64,000 bases of DNA from Sinorhizobium meliloti 4H41 (GTDB taxonomy: Bacteria > Pseudomonadota > Alphaproteobacteria > Rhizobiales > Rhizobiaceae). Below the pieces are notes generated by a model. It saw only the letters and a program-made list of their open reading frames with translations. It searched no databases and had not been told where the DNA came from. The stretch lies in the NCBI RefSeq assembly GCF_000375585.1, contig NZ_AQWP01000012.1, forward strand, positions 124,001 to 188,000, in the 5' to 3' direction. Position numbers and translations under genes: made by a program. Below, in pieces: positions 1 to 8,653 of the stretch (positions are counted from its first letter, which is position 1; each line of letters begins with the position of its first letter).

Positions 1-894
1 GAGCGCAAGCGGGTCGGCCAGCGCGGTCTTGAGCGCGCCGGCCAACGATCTCTTTTTCAACTGCTCGACGAGGACCAGAAACGAGCGAGCTTCGCGGAAG
101 CCGCGCATGCGCCTGCGCTGCATTTTCTGCGCCGGGCCGTCGAGCGCGTAGCGGCGCAGGAAGGCTTCGTCGGCGGCGATCATCGCGTCTATATGATCGA
201 GCCTCAACACACGCGAGATGGAACCCTCGCGGATATGATAGATATAGCCGGCGGACGGCTCGACCGCGCAGCGCCCGCCACAGGCAAGCGCCGATGCCAG
301 CAGGATGTAGTCCTCGCCGATGCGCAGCGTCTCGTCGAAGCGAAGCTGCTGGTTTTCCAGGAAGCGGCGCTCGAAGATCGGTTTCATGTAGCCGAAATTG
401 TGCTCGGATCGAAAGAGCACGTTGGATTCGATGAAGGCGGGAAGCGTGAGCTGCGGCAGCCGGGCGAGGTCGGCTTCGGAGAACATCCTGAGACTGCGCC
501 CGTCCAGCGACACGACGTCGAGATTGTCGACGGCGATCTGCGCCCCGGCCGTGTCCGCTCGTTCGATCATCCGCCTGAGCCGGTCCGCCCGGACCGTGTC
601 GTCCGAATCGAGAACGGCGATCCACCGGCCGCGCGCCGCGCCGATGCCGGCATTGCGCGCGCCGCCCGGACCGCGGTTGCGATCGAGGGCGATCAGGCGG
701 ACCCGGGGATCCGGGATCGCCGCCACGAGCGCGGGCGTCGCATCTGCCGAGCGATCGTCGACGACGACCACCTCGACGGTCACGCCTTCCTGTGCCAGTG
801 CGCTTTCGATCGCGCGCACGATCGTATCCGCGGAATTATACGCGGCCACGACGAATGTGACGTCGGGGACCTTATCGATCGCCGGAGGGTTCAT
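1..894 (-). CDS. exoO: Succinoglycan glucosyltransferase ExoO (partial, C-terminus beyond window)
   Basis: Family 2 glycosyltransferase. In S. meliloti ExoO adds the beta-1,6 glucose that starts the side chain of the lipid-linked succinoglycan octasaccharide, at the cytoplasmic face of the inner membrane. The protein reads from an ATG at 894 and stays open to the window edge for about 298 codons, so a C-terminal piece is missing. The GT-A fold shows at the N-terminus: a VVAAYN start, the nucleotide-binding VVDDRSADAT segment, and the metal-binding LDSDDT motif. The start overlaps the exoM stop in an ATGA, which indicates translational coupling. The identity rests on similarity plus the exoL-exoA-exoM-exoO order known from S. 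meliloti. Confidence 0.9.
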   Translation of the reverse strand, partial: MNPPAIDKVPDVTFVVAAYNSADTIVRAIESALAQEGVTVEVVVVDDRSADATPALVAAIPDPRVRLIALDRNRGPGGARNAGIGAARGRWIAVLDSDDTVRADRLRRMIERADTAGAQIAVDNLDVVSLDGRSLRMFSEADLARLPQLTLPAFIESNVLFRSEHNFGYMKPIFERRFLENQQLRFDETLRIGEDYILLASALACGGRCAVEPSAGYIYHIREGSISRVLRLDHIDAMIAADEAFLRRYALDGPAQKMQRRRMRGFREARSFLVLVEQLKKRSLAGALKTALADPLAL

Positions 895-1820
895 GCCGAG
901 GTCACCTCGCGGGCTCCGTATTGTTCGATTTCCTTCAGCCCCAGCAGGCCGCTGATGACGCCGGCATGCAGTACGGCGCGTAGCGCAAAGCGGTTCCGCC
1001 TTGCGGCCGAAGGAAAGCAGAGGACCGCGGCAGTTGCGCAAAAGCCGGACTTTGCGCCGGCAAGGGCGACATTCCAGGCCTGACGCAAGCCATTGGCTTT
1101 CTCGGCGAGAAGGCGTCCATGGGTCTGTCCGGAGCGGAAACGACGCTTCGCGAGCCAGGCAAGCGAAGTCCTGTTTTCCGGTACCGGCTCATGCACCCAG
1201 GCTTCCGGCGAAAAGGCGATCATTCCGCCGGCGCTGTGCATTCCGGCGAAGAAATCCGTGTCCTCGCCGCCGCTCTTGCCGAGCGAAAGCTTGAAGCGCC
1301 GGCCATGGAGCGAGGCCGCATCGCGCCTGAGCAGCGCATTGCAGGTGTATCCGGTCCGGATTTCTCCCTTTACCCAGACCGGCAGTGTCGAGTGGAAATC
1401 GCCGTTGCGCATCCAGCCGGGAGCCGTAGGCCCGTAATGCGCCCTGACGGGGCCGAGCACGGCGGCGGCTCCCGTGATGCGCGCCGTTTCCAGAAGGCGG
1501 ATCAGCCAGTCGCCTGAAACGGTCTCGTCGTCATCGAGGAAGGCAAGGAAGTCGCCGGTGCTGTTGTCGAGGCAGCAATTGCGGGCGATCGAGATATTCG
1601 AGTGCGGGCAGTGAACGTAGAGGATGTCGAACGGCATCTGCGGCCGAAGCCTTTCGACTAGAGCCCTGGCACTCGGCTCCGCGTCGTTGTCGGCGACGAT
1701 GACGCGCAAGCTGGCGCGCTCCGGCACGTTCATCGCAGCCAGCGAGCGAAGCGTTTCGGCAAGCTCCGCTCGGCGGTACGTGCAGACGCCGATGTCGATG
1801 TGAAGCGTTTCGTTCGGCAT
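891..1820 (-). CDS. exoM: Succinoglycan glucosyltransferase ExoM
   Basis: Family 2 glycosyltransferase of 309 residues. ExoM of S. meliloti adds the beta-1,4-linked fourth sugar of the succinoglycan repeat unit. Visible motifs are the GVCTYRR start, the VIVADNDA nucleotide site near residue 40, the metal-binding FLDDDE around residues 94-99, and an acidic GGEDTDF near residue 185 that fits the catalytic region. A hydrophobic stretch near the C-terminus (ATAAVLCF and LHAGVISGLLGL) suggests membrane association. The ATG shares one base with the exoA stop (TGATG), and its own stop overlaps exoO by four bases, so it lies inside one operon. Confidence 0.92.
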   Translation of the reverse strand: MPNETLHIDIGVCTYRRAELAETLRSLAAMNVPERASLRVIVADNDAEPSARALVERLRPQMPFDILYVHCPHSNISIARNCCLDNSTGDFLAFLDDDETVSGDWLIRLLETARITGAAAVLGPVRAHYGPTAPGWMRNGDFHSTLPVWVKGEIRTGYTCNALLRRDAASLHGRRFKLSLGKSGGEDTDFFAGMHSAGGMIAFSPEAWVHEPVPENRTSLAWLAKRRFRSGQTHGRLLAEKANGLRQAWNVALAGAKSGFCATAAVLCFPSAARRNRFALRAVLHAGVISGLLGLKEIEQYGAREVTSA

Positions 1821-2812
1821 CAGGCCACCCTGCGGCGGAAGTCGAGGAGTTCCCGCCAGAACCCGGCGGACCAGGCAAGGTGCATGACCATGGCAGCAAC
1901 GGCTGCGAGCGGTCCGTAAGGATTACGCTGGCCGAGCGCCATCCAGACGCCATAGCCGAGGCACGCGGCAGCCCAAACCCCCACCGGCACCACGGCCATC
2001 CAGTTGACGATCGCGAGAAGTGCGCCGAAAGCGATGGGTGCCACCGCAAGCGGCAGCATCTGCCTGAGCCCCGGCATTGCCCGGTGCTTGAGGAAGTTCT
2101 TTGCCCGGCCGCGGCCGTAGCCGAAATACTGCCAAAACAGCGGGACGAGCTTGGCACGGGGATAGTAGACCATGCTCGTCTTGTCGGTCATCCAGATCCG
2201 GTAGCCCGCTTTTCCGAGGCGATAGTCGAGTTCGGCGTCCTCGTTGTGGCTGAAGCTCTCGTCATAGCCTCCGACAGCCTCGAAGGCTTCGATGCGCATC
2301 AATGCATGATGACCGTGCTCGGCCCAGTGCCCGACGGCACCGGTGCGGTGCTTCGAGCCGCCATTGCCGAGCTTGGAGTTCTGCGCGAAGGCCGTTGCCT
2401 TCTGGAAGGTGCTGAAACCGACGGTCTGCATGGCGACCACGACCGAATCCGCGCCGGTCGCCAGCGCGTCCTCGACAAGCCGCTCGCAATAATCGTCCGG
2501 ATAGGTCCCGTGGGCGTCGATGCGGATCAGGTAGTCGCTGCCGGCGCCGACTTCGGCGACGGCGCGATTGACCGCCGCGCTTTGTATGCGCTTCGGATTG
2601 TCGAGGAAGAGCACCCGCGGATCCTCAGTGGCAAGGCGACGGGCGATCTCCCGCGTTCCGTCCGTGCTGCCGCCGTCGGCAATGACCACCCGCGCGTTCA
2701 AAGGCGTGAGCGACGGACGCAGCTTTTCGATCAGCGCCTCGATATGCGAGGCCTCGTTGAGGCAGGGTATGACGATAAGGCTCGACGTGGACGTCAGTTC
2801 ATCGGAGCTCAT
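1820..2812 (-). CDS. exoA: Succinoglycan glucosyltransferase ExoA
   Basis: Family 2 glycosyltransferase of 330 residues. ExoA adds the first glucose (beta-1,3) to the lipid-linked galactose laid down by ExoY. The start at 2812 is chosen because it overlaps the exoL stop in an ATGA and gives MSSDELTSTSS followed directly by the GT2 core. An in-frame extension upstream would lie inside exoL. Motifs are IPCLNE at residues 15-20, ADGGSTDG at 45-52, the metal-site DAHGTYP at 99-105, and HNEDAELDYR in the acceptor region. Two or three hydrophobic helices near the C-terminus (LAVAPIAFGALLAIV and AVAAMVMHLAW) indicate membrane anchoring. Confidence 0.93.
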   Translation of the reverse strand: MSSDELTSTSSLIVIPCLNEASHIEALIEKLRPSLTPLNARVVIADGGSTDGTREIARRLATEDPRVLFLDNPKRIQSAAVNRAVAEVGAGSDYLIRIDAHGTYPDDYCERLVEDALATGADSVVVAMQTVGFSTFQKATAFAQNSKLGNGGSKHRTGAVGHWAEHGHHALMRIEAFEAVGGYDESFSHNEDAELDYRLGKAGYRIWMTDKTSMVYYPRAKLVPLFWQYFGYGRGRAKNFLKHRAMPGLRQMLPLAVAPIAFGALLAIVNWMAVVPVGVWAAACLGYGVWMALGQRNPYGPLAAVAAMVMHLAWSAGFWRELLDFRRRVA

Positions 2813-4020
2813 AGAAATCCACCTTCGTTGTGGCTGGAACCGGCCATCGCGACTACCGGAACGGTCTGCGGCGCCTGGAGCGTGAGCGCTGCCAGCTGCC
2901 GCACCAGGGTTTCGCAATCCGCCCGGTCGAACACCCAGGATCCCGGATTGCAGCGGCTGATACGCTCTGCGGCGTCGGCATAGCGTTTTGGCGTCAGCGA
3001 GCCGAGAGTTGTGGCGAGGCTCTCGGGGTCGGCTCCCTCGAGAACGAAGCCGATGCTCCGCACGGACAGGAAGCGAGCGGTCTCCGTCCCCTTCATGGCG
3101 ATCGGAATTCGGCCGTGGCGGCAGCCTTCATAAAGCCTGTTCGGCAGCAGCCAGGCAGAATTCTGGCCCTCCTCGAAGAAGTCGATCGCCCAGGTGAAGT
3201 GGACCTCGCCATAGATTTCCGCCAGGTCTTCAGGATTGCGATAGGCGCCTTCGAACCGCATGAAGGGCTCGTTGCGAACGAAGCCGTCGAAATCGTCGAA
3301 TTCGGAATAGGCGGGCCTGCCGCGCAGAACGATCTCGAAGCGGCCCTCCGTCCTTCGCGAGAATTCGGCGAGAAGGGCGAGCGACCTGCGGCAGCGCAGT
3401 GCTCCGAACCAGCCGATCTTCCAGGGTGCGCCGGGCGGCGGGCATTCGGCCGGTGAGGCCGTCCGCCGCTCGACCGTGCCGTCGATTTCGAGCACCTTGT
3501 TTTCCAGAAGCATCGGCGGAGCGCCGATGCCGGAAAGGGGCCGGAAGTAATGCTCGATGAAGGCGGGGGAGCTGGTGATCAACAGGCGCGCATTCTTGCC
3601 GAGTTGGCTTTCGGCCGCGCGCAGCATCCGCCCGACGATGTCCTTGCGCAGCATGAGGCGGTGGATATCGAGGCATTCGTAGACGATAGGAACCGTACCG
3701 CCGAAGAACGCGACCGCTCTCCTCGCCACGGCAAGCATCTCCAGATTGCGCGCGATGATCACATCCGGCTTGCGGACATGGCCGAGCTGGCGTTGCAGCG
3801 ACAGGCAGGCGCGAGCGACGGCACCGATCCGCTGGGCGAAACGGCCGTCGGCGGTGGTTCCGAGTTCGATCGGCTCGACGCCGTCGATGGCGGCCAGAGG
3901 ATTGTCGCCGCGGCGGAATCCGGCGAGCGTTACGCGTGCGCCACCCGCGACGAGCGTTAGGGTTCTCCGGCGCACTGCGGGATCGGCAAGATCCTGTGCC
4001 AGATAGAGTATCTGCAGCAT
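2809..4020 (-). CDS. exoL: Succinoglycan glycosyltransferase ExoL
   Basis: Protein of 403 residues matching ExoL, which transfers the third sugar (beta-1,4 glucose) of the succinoglycan repeat in S. meliloti. The N-terminus (MLQILYLAQDLADPAVRRR) and the segments VIARNLEMLAVARR, VYECLDIHRLML and KIGWFGALRCRRS resemble the GT-B fold of GT4-like transferases, not the GT-A fold of ExoA/M/O. There is no signal peptide or clear membrane segment, so it probably acts on the cytoplasmic face. The stop overlaps the exoA start. A 95-base gap separates it from exoK upstream, the longest gap in this operon. Confidence 0.9.
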   Translation of the reverse strand: MLQILYLAQDLADPAVRRRTLTLVAGGARVTLAGFRRGDNPLAAIDGVEPIELGTTADGRFAQRIGAVARACLSLQRQLGHVRKPDVIIARNLEMLAVARRAVAFFGGTVPIVYECLDIHRLMLRKDIVGRMLRAAESQLGKNARLLITSSPAFIEHYFRPLSGIGAPPMLLENKVLEIDGTVERRTASPAECPPPGAPWKIGWFGALRCRRSLALLAEFSRRTEGRFEIVLRGRPAYSEFDDFDGFVRNEPFMRFEGAYRNPEDLAEIYGEVHFTWAIDFFEEGQNSAWLLPNRLYEGCRHGRIPIAMKGTETARFLSVRSIGFVLEGADPESLATTLGSLTPKRYADAAERISRCNPGSWVFDRADCETLVRQLAALTLQAPQTVPVVAMAGSSHNEGGFL

Positions 4021-4115
4021 GAAAACGTCCGTTTTCCTGCCCAGCCCGGGGCTGAGCTTAGTTCAATTCTTTGTGCACTGCAACAAAATGGATAAATTAC
4101 TCAGTTGCCCGCCAG

Positions 4116-4925
4116 TCACTCGGATTGCGCCCGCTCCAGCAGGCACGCTACCGACTCGGCGAACTGGCACTCGTCGCCGGCAGCAGTGAAGGCGACGCGA
4201 TCGACCTGGAGCTTTGTCGGCTCCTTGTAGGAGAAGGTGCCCATCCAGTCGGTGAGCGTGTCCGTCCCCCAGAGGCTGAAGAAGATCTTCTGGGCGTTTA
4301 CCGGGATCTTCGCCGGATCGGTCACTTCGTGAACAAGTTCGCCGTTGACGTAGTAGCGGATGCGGTTCTTTTCCCAGACGAAGGCGTAGTCGTTGAAACC
4401 CTGGTTGGCGCCGCCCGGAACGTCGGCGAGAAATTCGTTGCCGCCCTTTGCCGATACATACTGGTTGATCTGGACCTTCGCCGTGTTCTTTCCGAGAACC
4501 TCGAAATCGATCTCGTCATGCGGCTTCTTGTCGGTCGGCCCGATATAGGTGAAGAAGGCCGAGTTCAGCCCGGAACCGTCGGCCGCCTTTATCCGCGCCT
4601 CGTAGGTGCCGTAGCCGAAGCGCTTGCGCGTCTGGATCTCCCCGCAGGCGAAGTTGCGCTCCTTTACCTTCTTCTCCTCGAAGGTCAGTTCCAGAATGCC
4701 GTCGACGGTCTTCACCTGCTTCTTCGACCAGGTGCAATTCTGATGCCCGCCATTGTTCCATCCGTCCGAGACGAACCAGACGCGGGTGTCGAGAGTGTCG
4801 AAGTCGTCCTTGAACGAGGTGCCGTTGGCACCTTCCTGCGCGGCCGCAGCGTCTGCAAGGCCGGCGAGAGGGAGCGTTGCGATGAAAGCGAGACGGGCAA
4901 AGCGTCTGTAGCGATCGATTGTCAT
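4116..4925 (-). CDS. exoK: Secreted endo-beta-1,3-1,4-glycanase ExoK (GH16)
   Basis: GH16 glycanase of 269 residues. ExoK cleaves nascent succinoglycan outside the cell, giving the low-molecular-weight form active in symbiosis. The N-terminus is a signal peptide (RRFARLAFIATLPLAGLADA, cleavage after AAAA near residue 29). The GH16 catalytic motif EIDFE lies at residues 138-142, with the two Glu as nucleophile and acid/base. Substrate-cleft segments include WNNGGHQNCTW near 56-66 and the C-terminal FSLWGT near 216-221. Length fits the family. It starts five bases after the exoH stop, so the two are cotranscribed. In S. meliloti ExoK leaves by the PrsDE type I system despite this N-terminal signal. 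Confidence 0.93.
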   Translation of the reverse strand: MTIDRYRRFARLAFIATLPLAGLADAAAAQEGANGTSFKDDFDTLDTRVWFVSDGWNNGGHQNCTWSKKQVKTVDGILELTFEEKKVKERNFACGEIQTRKRFGYGTYEARIKAADGSGLNSAFFTYIGPTDKKPHDEIDFEVLGKNTAKVQINQYVSAKGGNEFLADVPGGANQGFNDYAFVWEKNRIRYYVNGELVHEVTDPAKIPVNAQKIFFSLWGTDTLTDWMGTFSYKEPTKLQVDRVAFTAAGDECQFAESVACLLERAQSE

Positions 4926-4930
4926 TGTCG

Positions 4931-6043
4931 TTACCTTTGCTGGGGCGAATAGCCTGCCTGCGCGCCTTGCGGCGGCTGCGTGGCCATTCGTTTCGTACCT
5001 GTTCGGCTGCCGGTAAGCACTCCAAGCAGATCCGGCGCCAAGCGCCCTACGAGATTGTGGGACGCGACGAGGATCGCAATGGCGATGAACGGCGCGGTGA
5101 AATAGAAGAGCGGGTAATAGCTGAGCCCGGTGCGGTTCCAGATCATCCAGAACAACACGAGCAGCGGATAGTGGCCGCAGAAGATCCAGAAGCTCAGTCC
5201 ACTCCCGCGGCCAAATCTTTCACCGAAGCGGGTGCGCACGAGCAGCTCCGAGATCGCCCAGGAGCCGATGATGCCAGCGATCGACGTCAGGCGAAGTGCC
5301 ATGTCGAGCCAAAGCGGGAAATCCGGGCCGGTGTAATAGAGGCCGACGGCGATCACGACTGCGATCGCCAGGAACCCGGCCGCGATCGGTGCGGCGAAGC
5401 GATCGAGCATTTTGATGTTCACGCCATGCAGGCTCGCACAGATTCCAGCCGAGAAGCCGAACAGGATGGACTTCTTGAGAAATATGCCGTTTGGCAGCGG
5501 CAGTATCGCATAGGCGAGCAGTGCAAGGAGCGTCACGCGCGGATAACGGCTCACCAGCAATGCCAGAAGCGGCGACAGCAGGATACAAAGCATCAGGTCG
5601 CGCAGGAAATACAGGGGCAGATTGACCGGCGTTGCCTCGATCGCGAAGGCCATGCTCAGCCACTGGCGCGGGGTCGCATTGATCGTGTCGGGCAGATAGC
5701 CGAAACCGAGGCCCTGGCGCTGGATGGCGTAGACCACCACAAAGAAGGAGCCGCTCCAGATAAGGAACGGCAGGAGAACGGTCCGCGCCTTGGTCTTCAG
5801 CGTCTTCCAATAGTCGAAGCCGGCAAGGCCCCTGCGAAAGAGAAGATAGCCGGAGATCGCGCTGAGGCAGGGCACACCGATCCGGAAGAGGCTGTCGCCG
5901 AGAAAGACGCGAATCCAGTCCAACATGCCGTAGTTGCCCAGAAAGGGACTCCACTGCGGATTGTACGGGACGTGCACGAATACGATGCCGGAGATCAGCA
6001 GAATACGCATCAGGTTGATGCGCGCCGAGACATTCGCGTCCAT
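4931..6043 (-). CDS. exoH: Succinoglycan succinyltransferase ExoH (acyltransferase 3 family)
   Basis: Polytopic inner-membrane acyltransferase of family 3 that adds the succinyl group to succinoglycan. Succinylation is needed for ExoK cleavage and nodule invasion in S. meliloti. The family signature is the N-terminal RINLMRILLISGIVFVHVP with its conserved His, followed by SGYLLFRR and about ten hydrophobic segments. The ATG at 6043 gives 370 residues, the length I recall for ExoH. A GTG at 6061 would add six residues and sits directly on an AGGGA, so the start is uncertain. It is the first gene of the minus-strand exo operon. Confidence 0.9.
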   Translation of the reverse strand: MDANVSARINLMRILLISGIVFVHVPYNPQWSPFLGNYGMLDWIRVFLGDSLFRIGVPCLSAISGYLLFRRGLAGFDYWKTLKTKARTVLLPFLIWSGSFFVVVYAIQRQGLGFGYLPDTINATPRQWLSMAFAIEATPVNLPLYFLRDLMLCILLSPLLALLVSRYPRVTLLALLAYAILPLPNGIFLKKSILFGFSAGICASLHGVNIKMLDRFAAPIAAGFLAIAVVIAVGLYYTGPDFPLWLDMALRLTSIAGIIGSWAISELLVRTRFGERFGRGSGLSFWIFCGHYPLLVLFWMIWNRTGLSYYPLFYFTAPFIAIAILVASHNLVGRLAPDLLGVLTGSRTGTKRMATQPPQGAQAGYSPQQR

Positions 6044-6550
6044 ACTCACGATATCAGTCACTCCCTATCGGGCAGCGCCTCGCGGCAGCCGTTTCAACAG
6101 AGCAGACCTCAGCCCGCAGGATGAGAAACTAGGGCACTCCCGAAGAAAAAATATGGCGTTGCAGCAGAAAAGCGAACAGAATCATGCTGCAGTGCACCTA
6201 AGCCGCGAGCTCGCGCAAAGAAGATAGCCGCCCGCAGGGGGGCCGCATTCTTGAAAAATCCCAGTTTCGCGGCATGTTGCAGAAATTGCGCCCCGCAATA
6301 TTTTGGGGCAATCGCCGGTTGAGCGACGCAACTGTGAATTTTCAAAGTTGGGGGCGTTTTCCTGAAGGACTGACCGCGATTGAGGCAGGCTCCGGGCGAA
6401 ATGCGGCAAGGTTGGGGCGCATGTCGGGGGGTAAGGCCGGCTCAGATTCGGGATACCCGCCGCGGCTTGTTTGATGTCCTCATCGCTGTGCTCGTCCACC
6501 AGCCAGACCATGTCCCTGGGCTGAATCCCGCTCCAGTGATGGCGCTCGGC
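6044..6550. other. Intergenic region upstream of exoH
   Basis: About 500 bases between exoH and an M81 gene on the same strand. No convincing coding frame was seen. It must hold the exoH promoter and probably the end of the M81 transcript. The clearest structure is an inverted repeat at 6290-6309: GCCCC, a ten-base loop, GGGGC, extendable outward to ATTGC/AAT with one bulge. In S. meliloti exoI and exoT would lie here; they are absent. Confidence 0.5.
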
Positions 6551-8044
6551 TCAGGCCGTCGTTTCGAACCCGTGCGGGTCGGTGACCATCGGCCAGATGT
6601 CGCGCCTTGCCCGCCGATAGGGAGTCCTCGCCGGGTCGTTGGGGTAGGGTGTTCCGGCAGAGCAATAGAGGATCTCGGATGCGATCCTGGAGAATGAGGC
6701 GAAGAAGTGGTTCGTGGATTTGATCACGAGGATCTTTTTCGACGTGGGGTCGATGCCCATCACGGAGAAAAGGCTCGGGTCGAAGCTCTGGGCGCGCGTC
6801 GTGTTCAGGATGATGTCGATGCCGTGGACGCGTATGTGAACGGCGTCGCCGAAGGGAGCGAAGCTCTCGCCGAAGCGCATTTCAGCATTGCGCACCAGCT
6901 TGACGACCTTGACGATGCCATCGATCGGCCGCCCCGTCCCGGGCGCGGATTTCGCGCCGAAGCGCAAGGGGATCTCGGCGCCTTCGCCGGCCGCCATGCA
7001 GATCTGCACGGCCATTGGATCCCAGATCGTGCCGATCGCCGTGTCGGTCGCGTCCTTCGCAATGAGTTCCTCCAGCACGACCGTCGCATCGCCCGCCGTG
7101 CCGCCGCCTGGATTATCCCACATATCGGCAATCACCACAGGCCCGGCCGGAGCCGCCAGCGCCTGTGCCACCGCCTGGCGCTCGTCGATCTCCGGCATGC
7201 GATAGGTGCCGCGCCGGGAGAAGAGCTCCAGACCCAGCTCACGGGCGAGTGCCTCGCCTTTCTCCGCCTTGCCGTTGGTCACGACCAGCATCTTGGTGCC
7301 CATTTCCGCCACGTCGCCGGCCATGAAGCCATGCACGACGGACAATGACAGCACATCGGCGTCGTCCCGTTCGATCTGTATCAGTTTGTCGACGAAGCTG
7401 CGCATGGGCTCGCGCGAGGTGGGGAAGACGTCTATCATCCGGCAGTCGAAAATGGACATCACCGGCTCTACGCGGCCCTCGAGCTTATCGATCGCGATCC
7501 GCCAGAGATCTTCGGCGCGCTCGACGAAATCGGTGTGCGGGAACTCCTTGAAGAAGACGAAGAAATCCGCGGCCGCCGCTCTCCTTGCAGTGAGGTGGCT
7601 GTGCGGATCGAGTTCGGCGCAGACGAGCACGTCCGGACCGACGATTTCGCGCACGCGCTGAAGCAGGTCGCCTTCGGTATCCTCGCAGCCGTCCGCGACC
7701 ATTGCCCCATGCAGGCCGAGAACGACCGCATCGACGGGCAGGGCGGCACGCAATTGGCCGAGAATCTCGTCACGCAGATCCTCATAGGTCTGCCGATTGA
7801 CGAGACCGGCAGGATCAGCCCAGGCGGCGGTGCCTTCGATCAATTTCCAGCCTTTTTGTGCGGTCACGCGGCGCCCGACCGTGATCGGCGCCGTGCAGAG
7901 CGTCGGTGTTTCGGGGTGCTTTCCTGGCGGAGCGTAAAGCGATGCCTCGAATGCACGCCTGTCGATGCAGATGGGAGAGAAAGTATTCGTCTCGGTCGCG
8001 AGCGCCGCCGTGAAGATGCGCAATGGCTTCGCCTTGTCCCTCAA
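6551..8044 (-). CDS. MlrC-like M81 family metallohydrolase
   Basis: Protein of about 497 residues of the MlrC/M81 family, whose founding member is the zinc peptidase that acts last on linearised microcystin in sphingomonads. Most rhizobial members have unknown substrates. The N-terminal domain carries LATETNTFSP, LGLHGAMVADG at residues 110-119, ELDPHSHL near 145-151 and EFPHTDF near 167-173, where the Asp/His residues fit the zinc site. The C-terminal domain has the DNPGGGTAGDA signature. The frame opens with a TTG at 8044; a later TTG before RIF matches the family's usual start, so the start is uncertain. It lies one base after the NTF2-like gene and should be cotranscribed with it. Confidence 0.85.
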   Translation of the reverse strand: MRDKAKPLRIFTAALATETNTFSPICIDRRAFEASLYAPPGKHPETPTLCTAPITVGRRVTAQKGWKLIEGTAAWADPAGLVNRQTYEDLRDEILGQLRAALPVDAVVLGLHGAMVADGCEDTEGDLLQRVREIVGPDVLVCAELDPHSHLTARRAAAADFFVFFKEFPHTDFVERAEDLWRIAIDKLEGRVEPVMSIFDCRMIDVFPTSREPMRSFVDKLIQIERDDADVLSLSVVHGFMAGDVAEMGTKMLVVTNGKAEKGEALARELGLELFSRRGTYRMPEIDERQAVAQALAAPAGPVVIADMWDNPGGGTAGDATVVLEELIAKDATDTAIGTIWDPMAVQICMAAGEGAEIPLRFGAKSAPGTGRPIDGIVKVVKLVRNAEMRFGESFAPFGDAVHIRVHGIDIILNTTRAQSFDPSLFSVMGIDPTSKKILVIKSTNHFFASFSRIASEILYCSAGTPYPNDPARTPYRRARRDIWPMVTDPHGFETTA

Positions 8045-8045
8045 C

Positions 8046-8537
8046 TCAGTTCGACCCCATCGGATTGGGGAGATAGCCGGTGAAGCCGCAGATTTTCCAC
8101 CGGTCCCGGTGGAGGCGGCAATAGTAAACCGTCTGCCACTTCATTATATCGAACGTGCCGTCCGCTTTCTTCAGCCCCCCGTCGAATTTCTTGCGCGCAA
8201 GGGCAAGCTCTCCGTCGACCTCGATGTCTTCCAGGGTCGTGGTGGCGAAGATCGCTTCCCGCGGATCCTCGGCAAAGGACTGCCCGGCGAAGTCCCGCGC
8301 CTGACGCAGCCATTCGTCCCGATAGACGGCGAGCGAGGGAAAGGTGAGCCGCCATTTGTCCGGGTTCGCCTCCCGCCGTCCGTCGATGCCGATGAAGCTC
8401 TCTTCGACGAAATCGTCGGCTACCATCGACCAATCGGCGGCCAGGAACGCGTCGATATCGCGGGTGACCAGCATCTCCCATATGGAGTGGCGGGCCGTGT
8501 CGCTTTCTGGAAACGGATTCTGGAAGGGATTCCGCAT
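8046..8537 (-). CDS. NTF2-like (SnoaL-type) small protein
   Basis: Protein of 163 residues. The layout DTARHSIWEMLVTRDIDAFLAADW, then a central FIGIDG, then a C-terminal KWQTVYYCRLHRDRWKICGFTGYLP strand pair is typical of the cone-shaped NTF2/SnoaL fold, which holds small-molecule isomerases, dehydratases and binding proteins. I cannot name a substrate. It starts at an ATG at 8537, diverges from the RidA gene at 8654, and runs one base into the M81 gene downstream. The function is therefore presumably tied to the same substrate as the M81 enzyme. No signal peptide is present, so it is cytoplasmic. Confidence 0.7.
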   Translation of the reverse strand: MRNPFQNPFPESDTARHSIWEMLVTRDIDAFLAADWSMVADDFVEESFIGIDGRREANPDKWRLTFPSLAVYRDEWLRQARDFAGQSFAEDPREAIFATTTLEDIEVDGELALARKKFDGGLKKADGTFDIMKWQTVYYCRLHRDRWKICGFTGYLPNPMGSN

Positions 8538-8653
8538 GTATTTTTGCCTGGATTGAAATTCTTTTCATAAATGATGATTTTCACTGGTCAAATTCCGCAT
8601 TCTATGGTCATTTGTCAACGGATAAAGAAAATAATTTGCAGAGCGGGTCCTCG

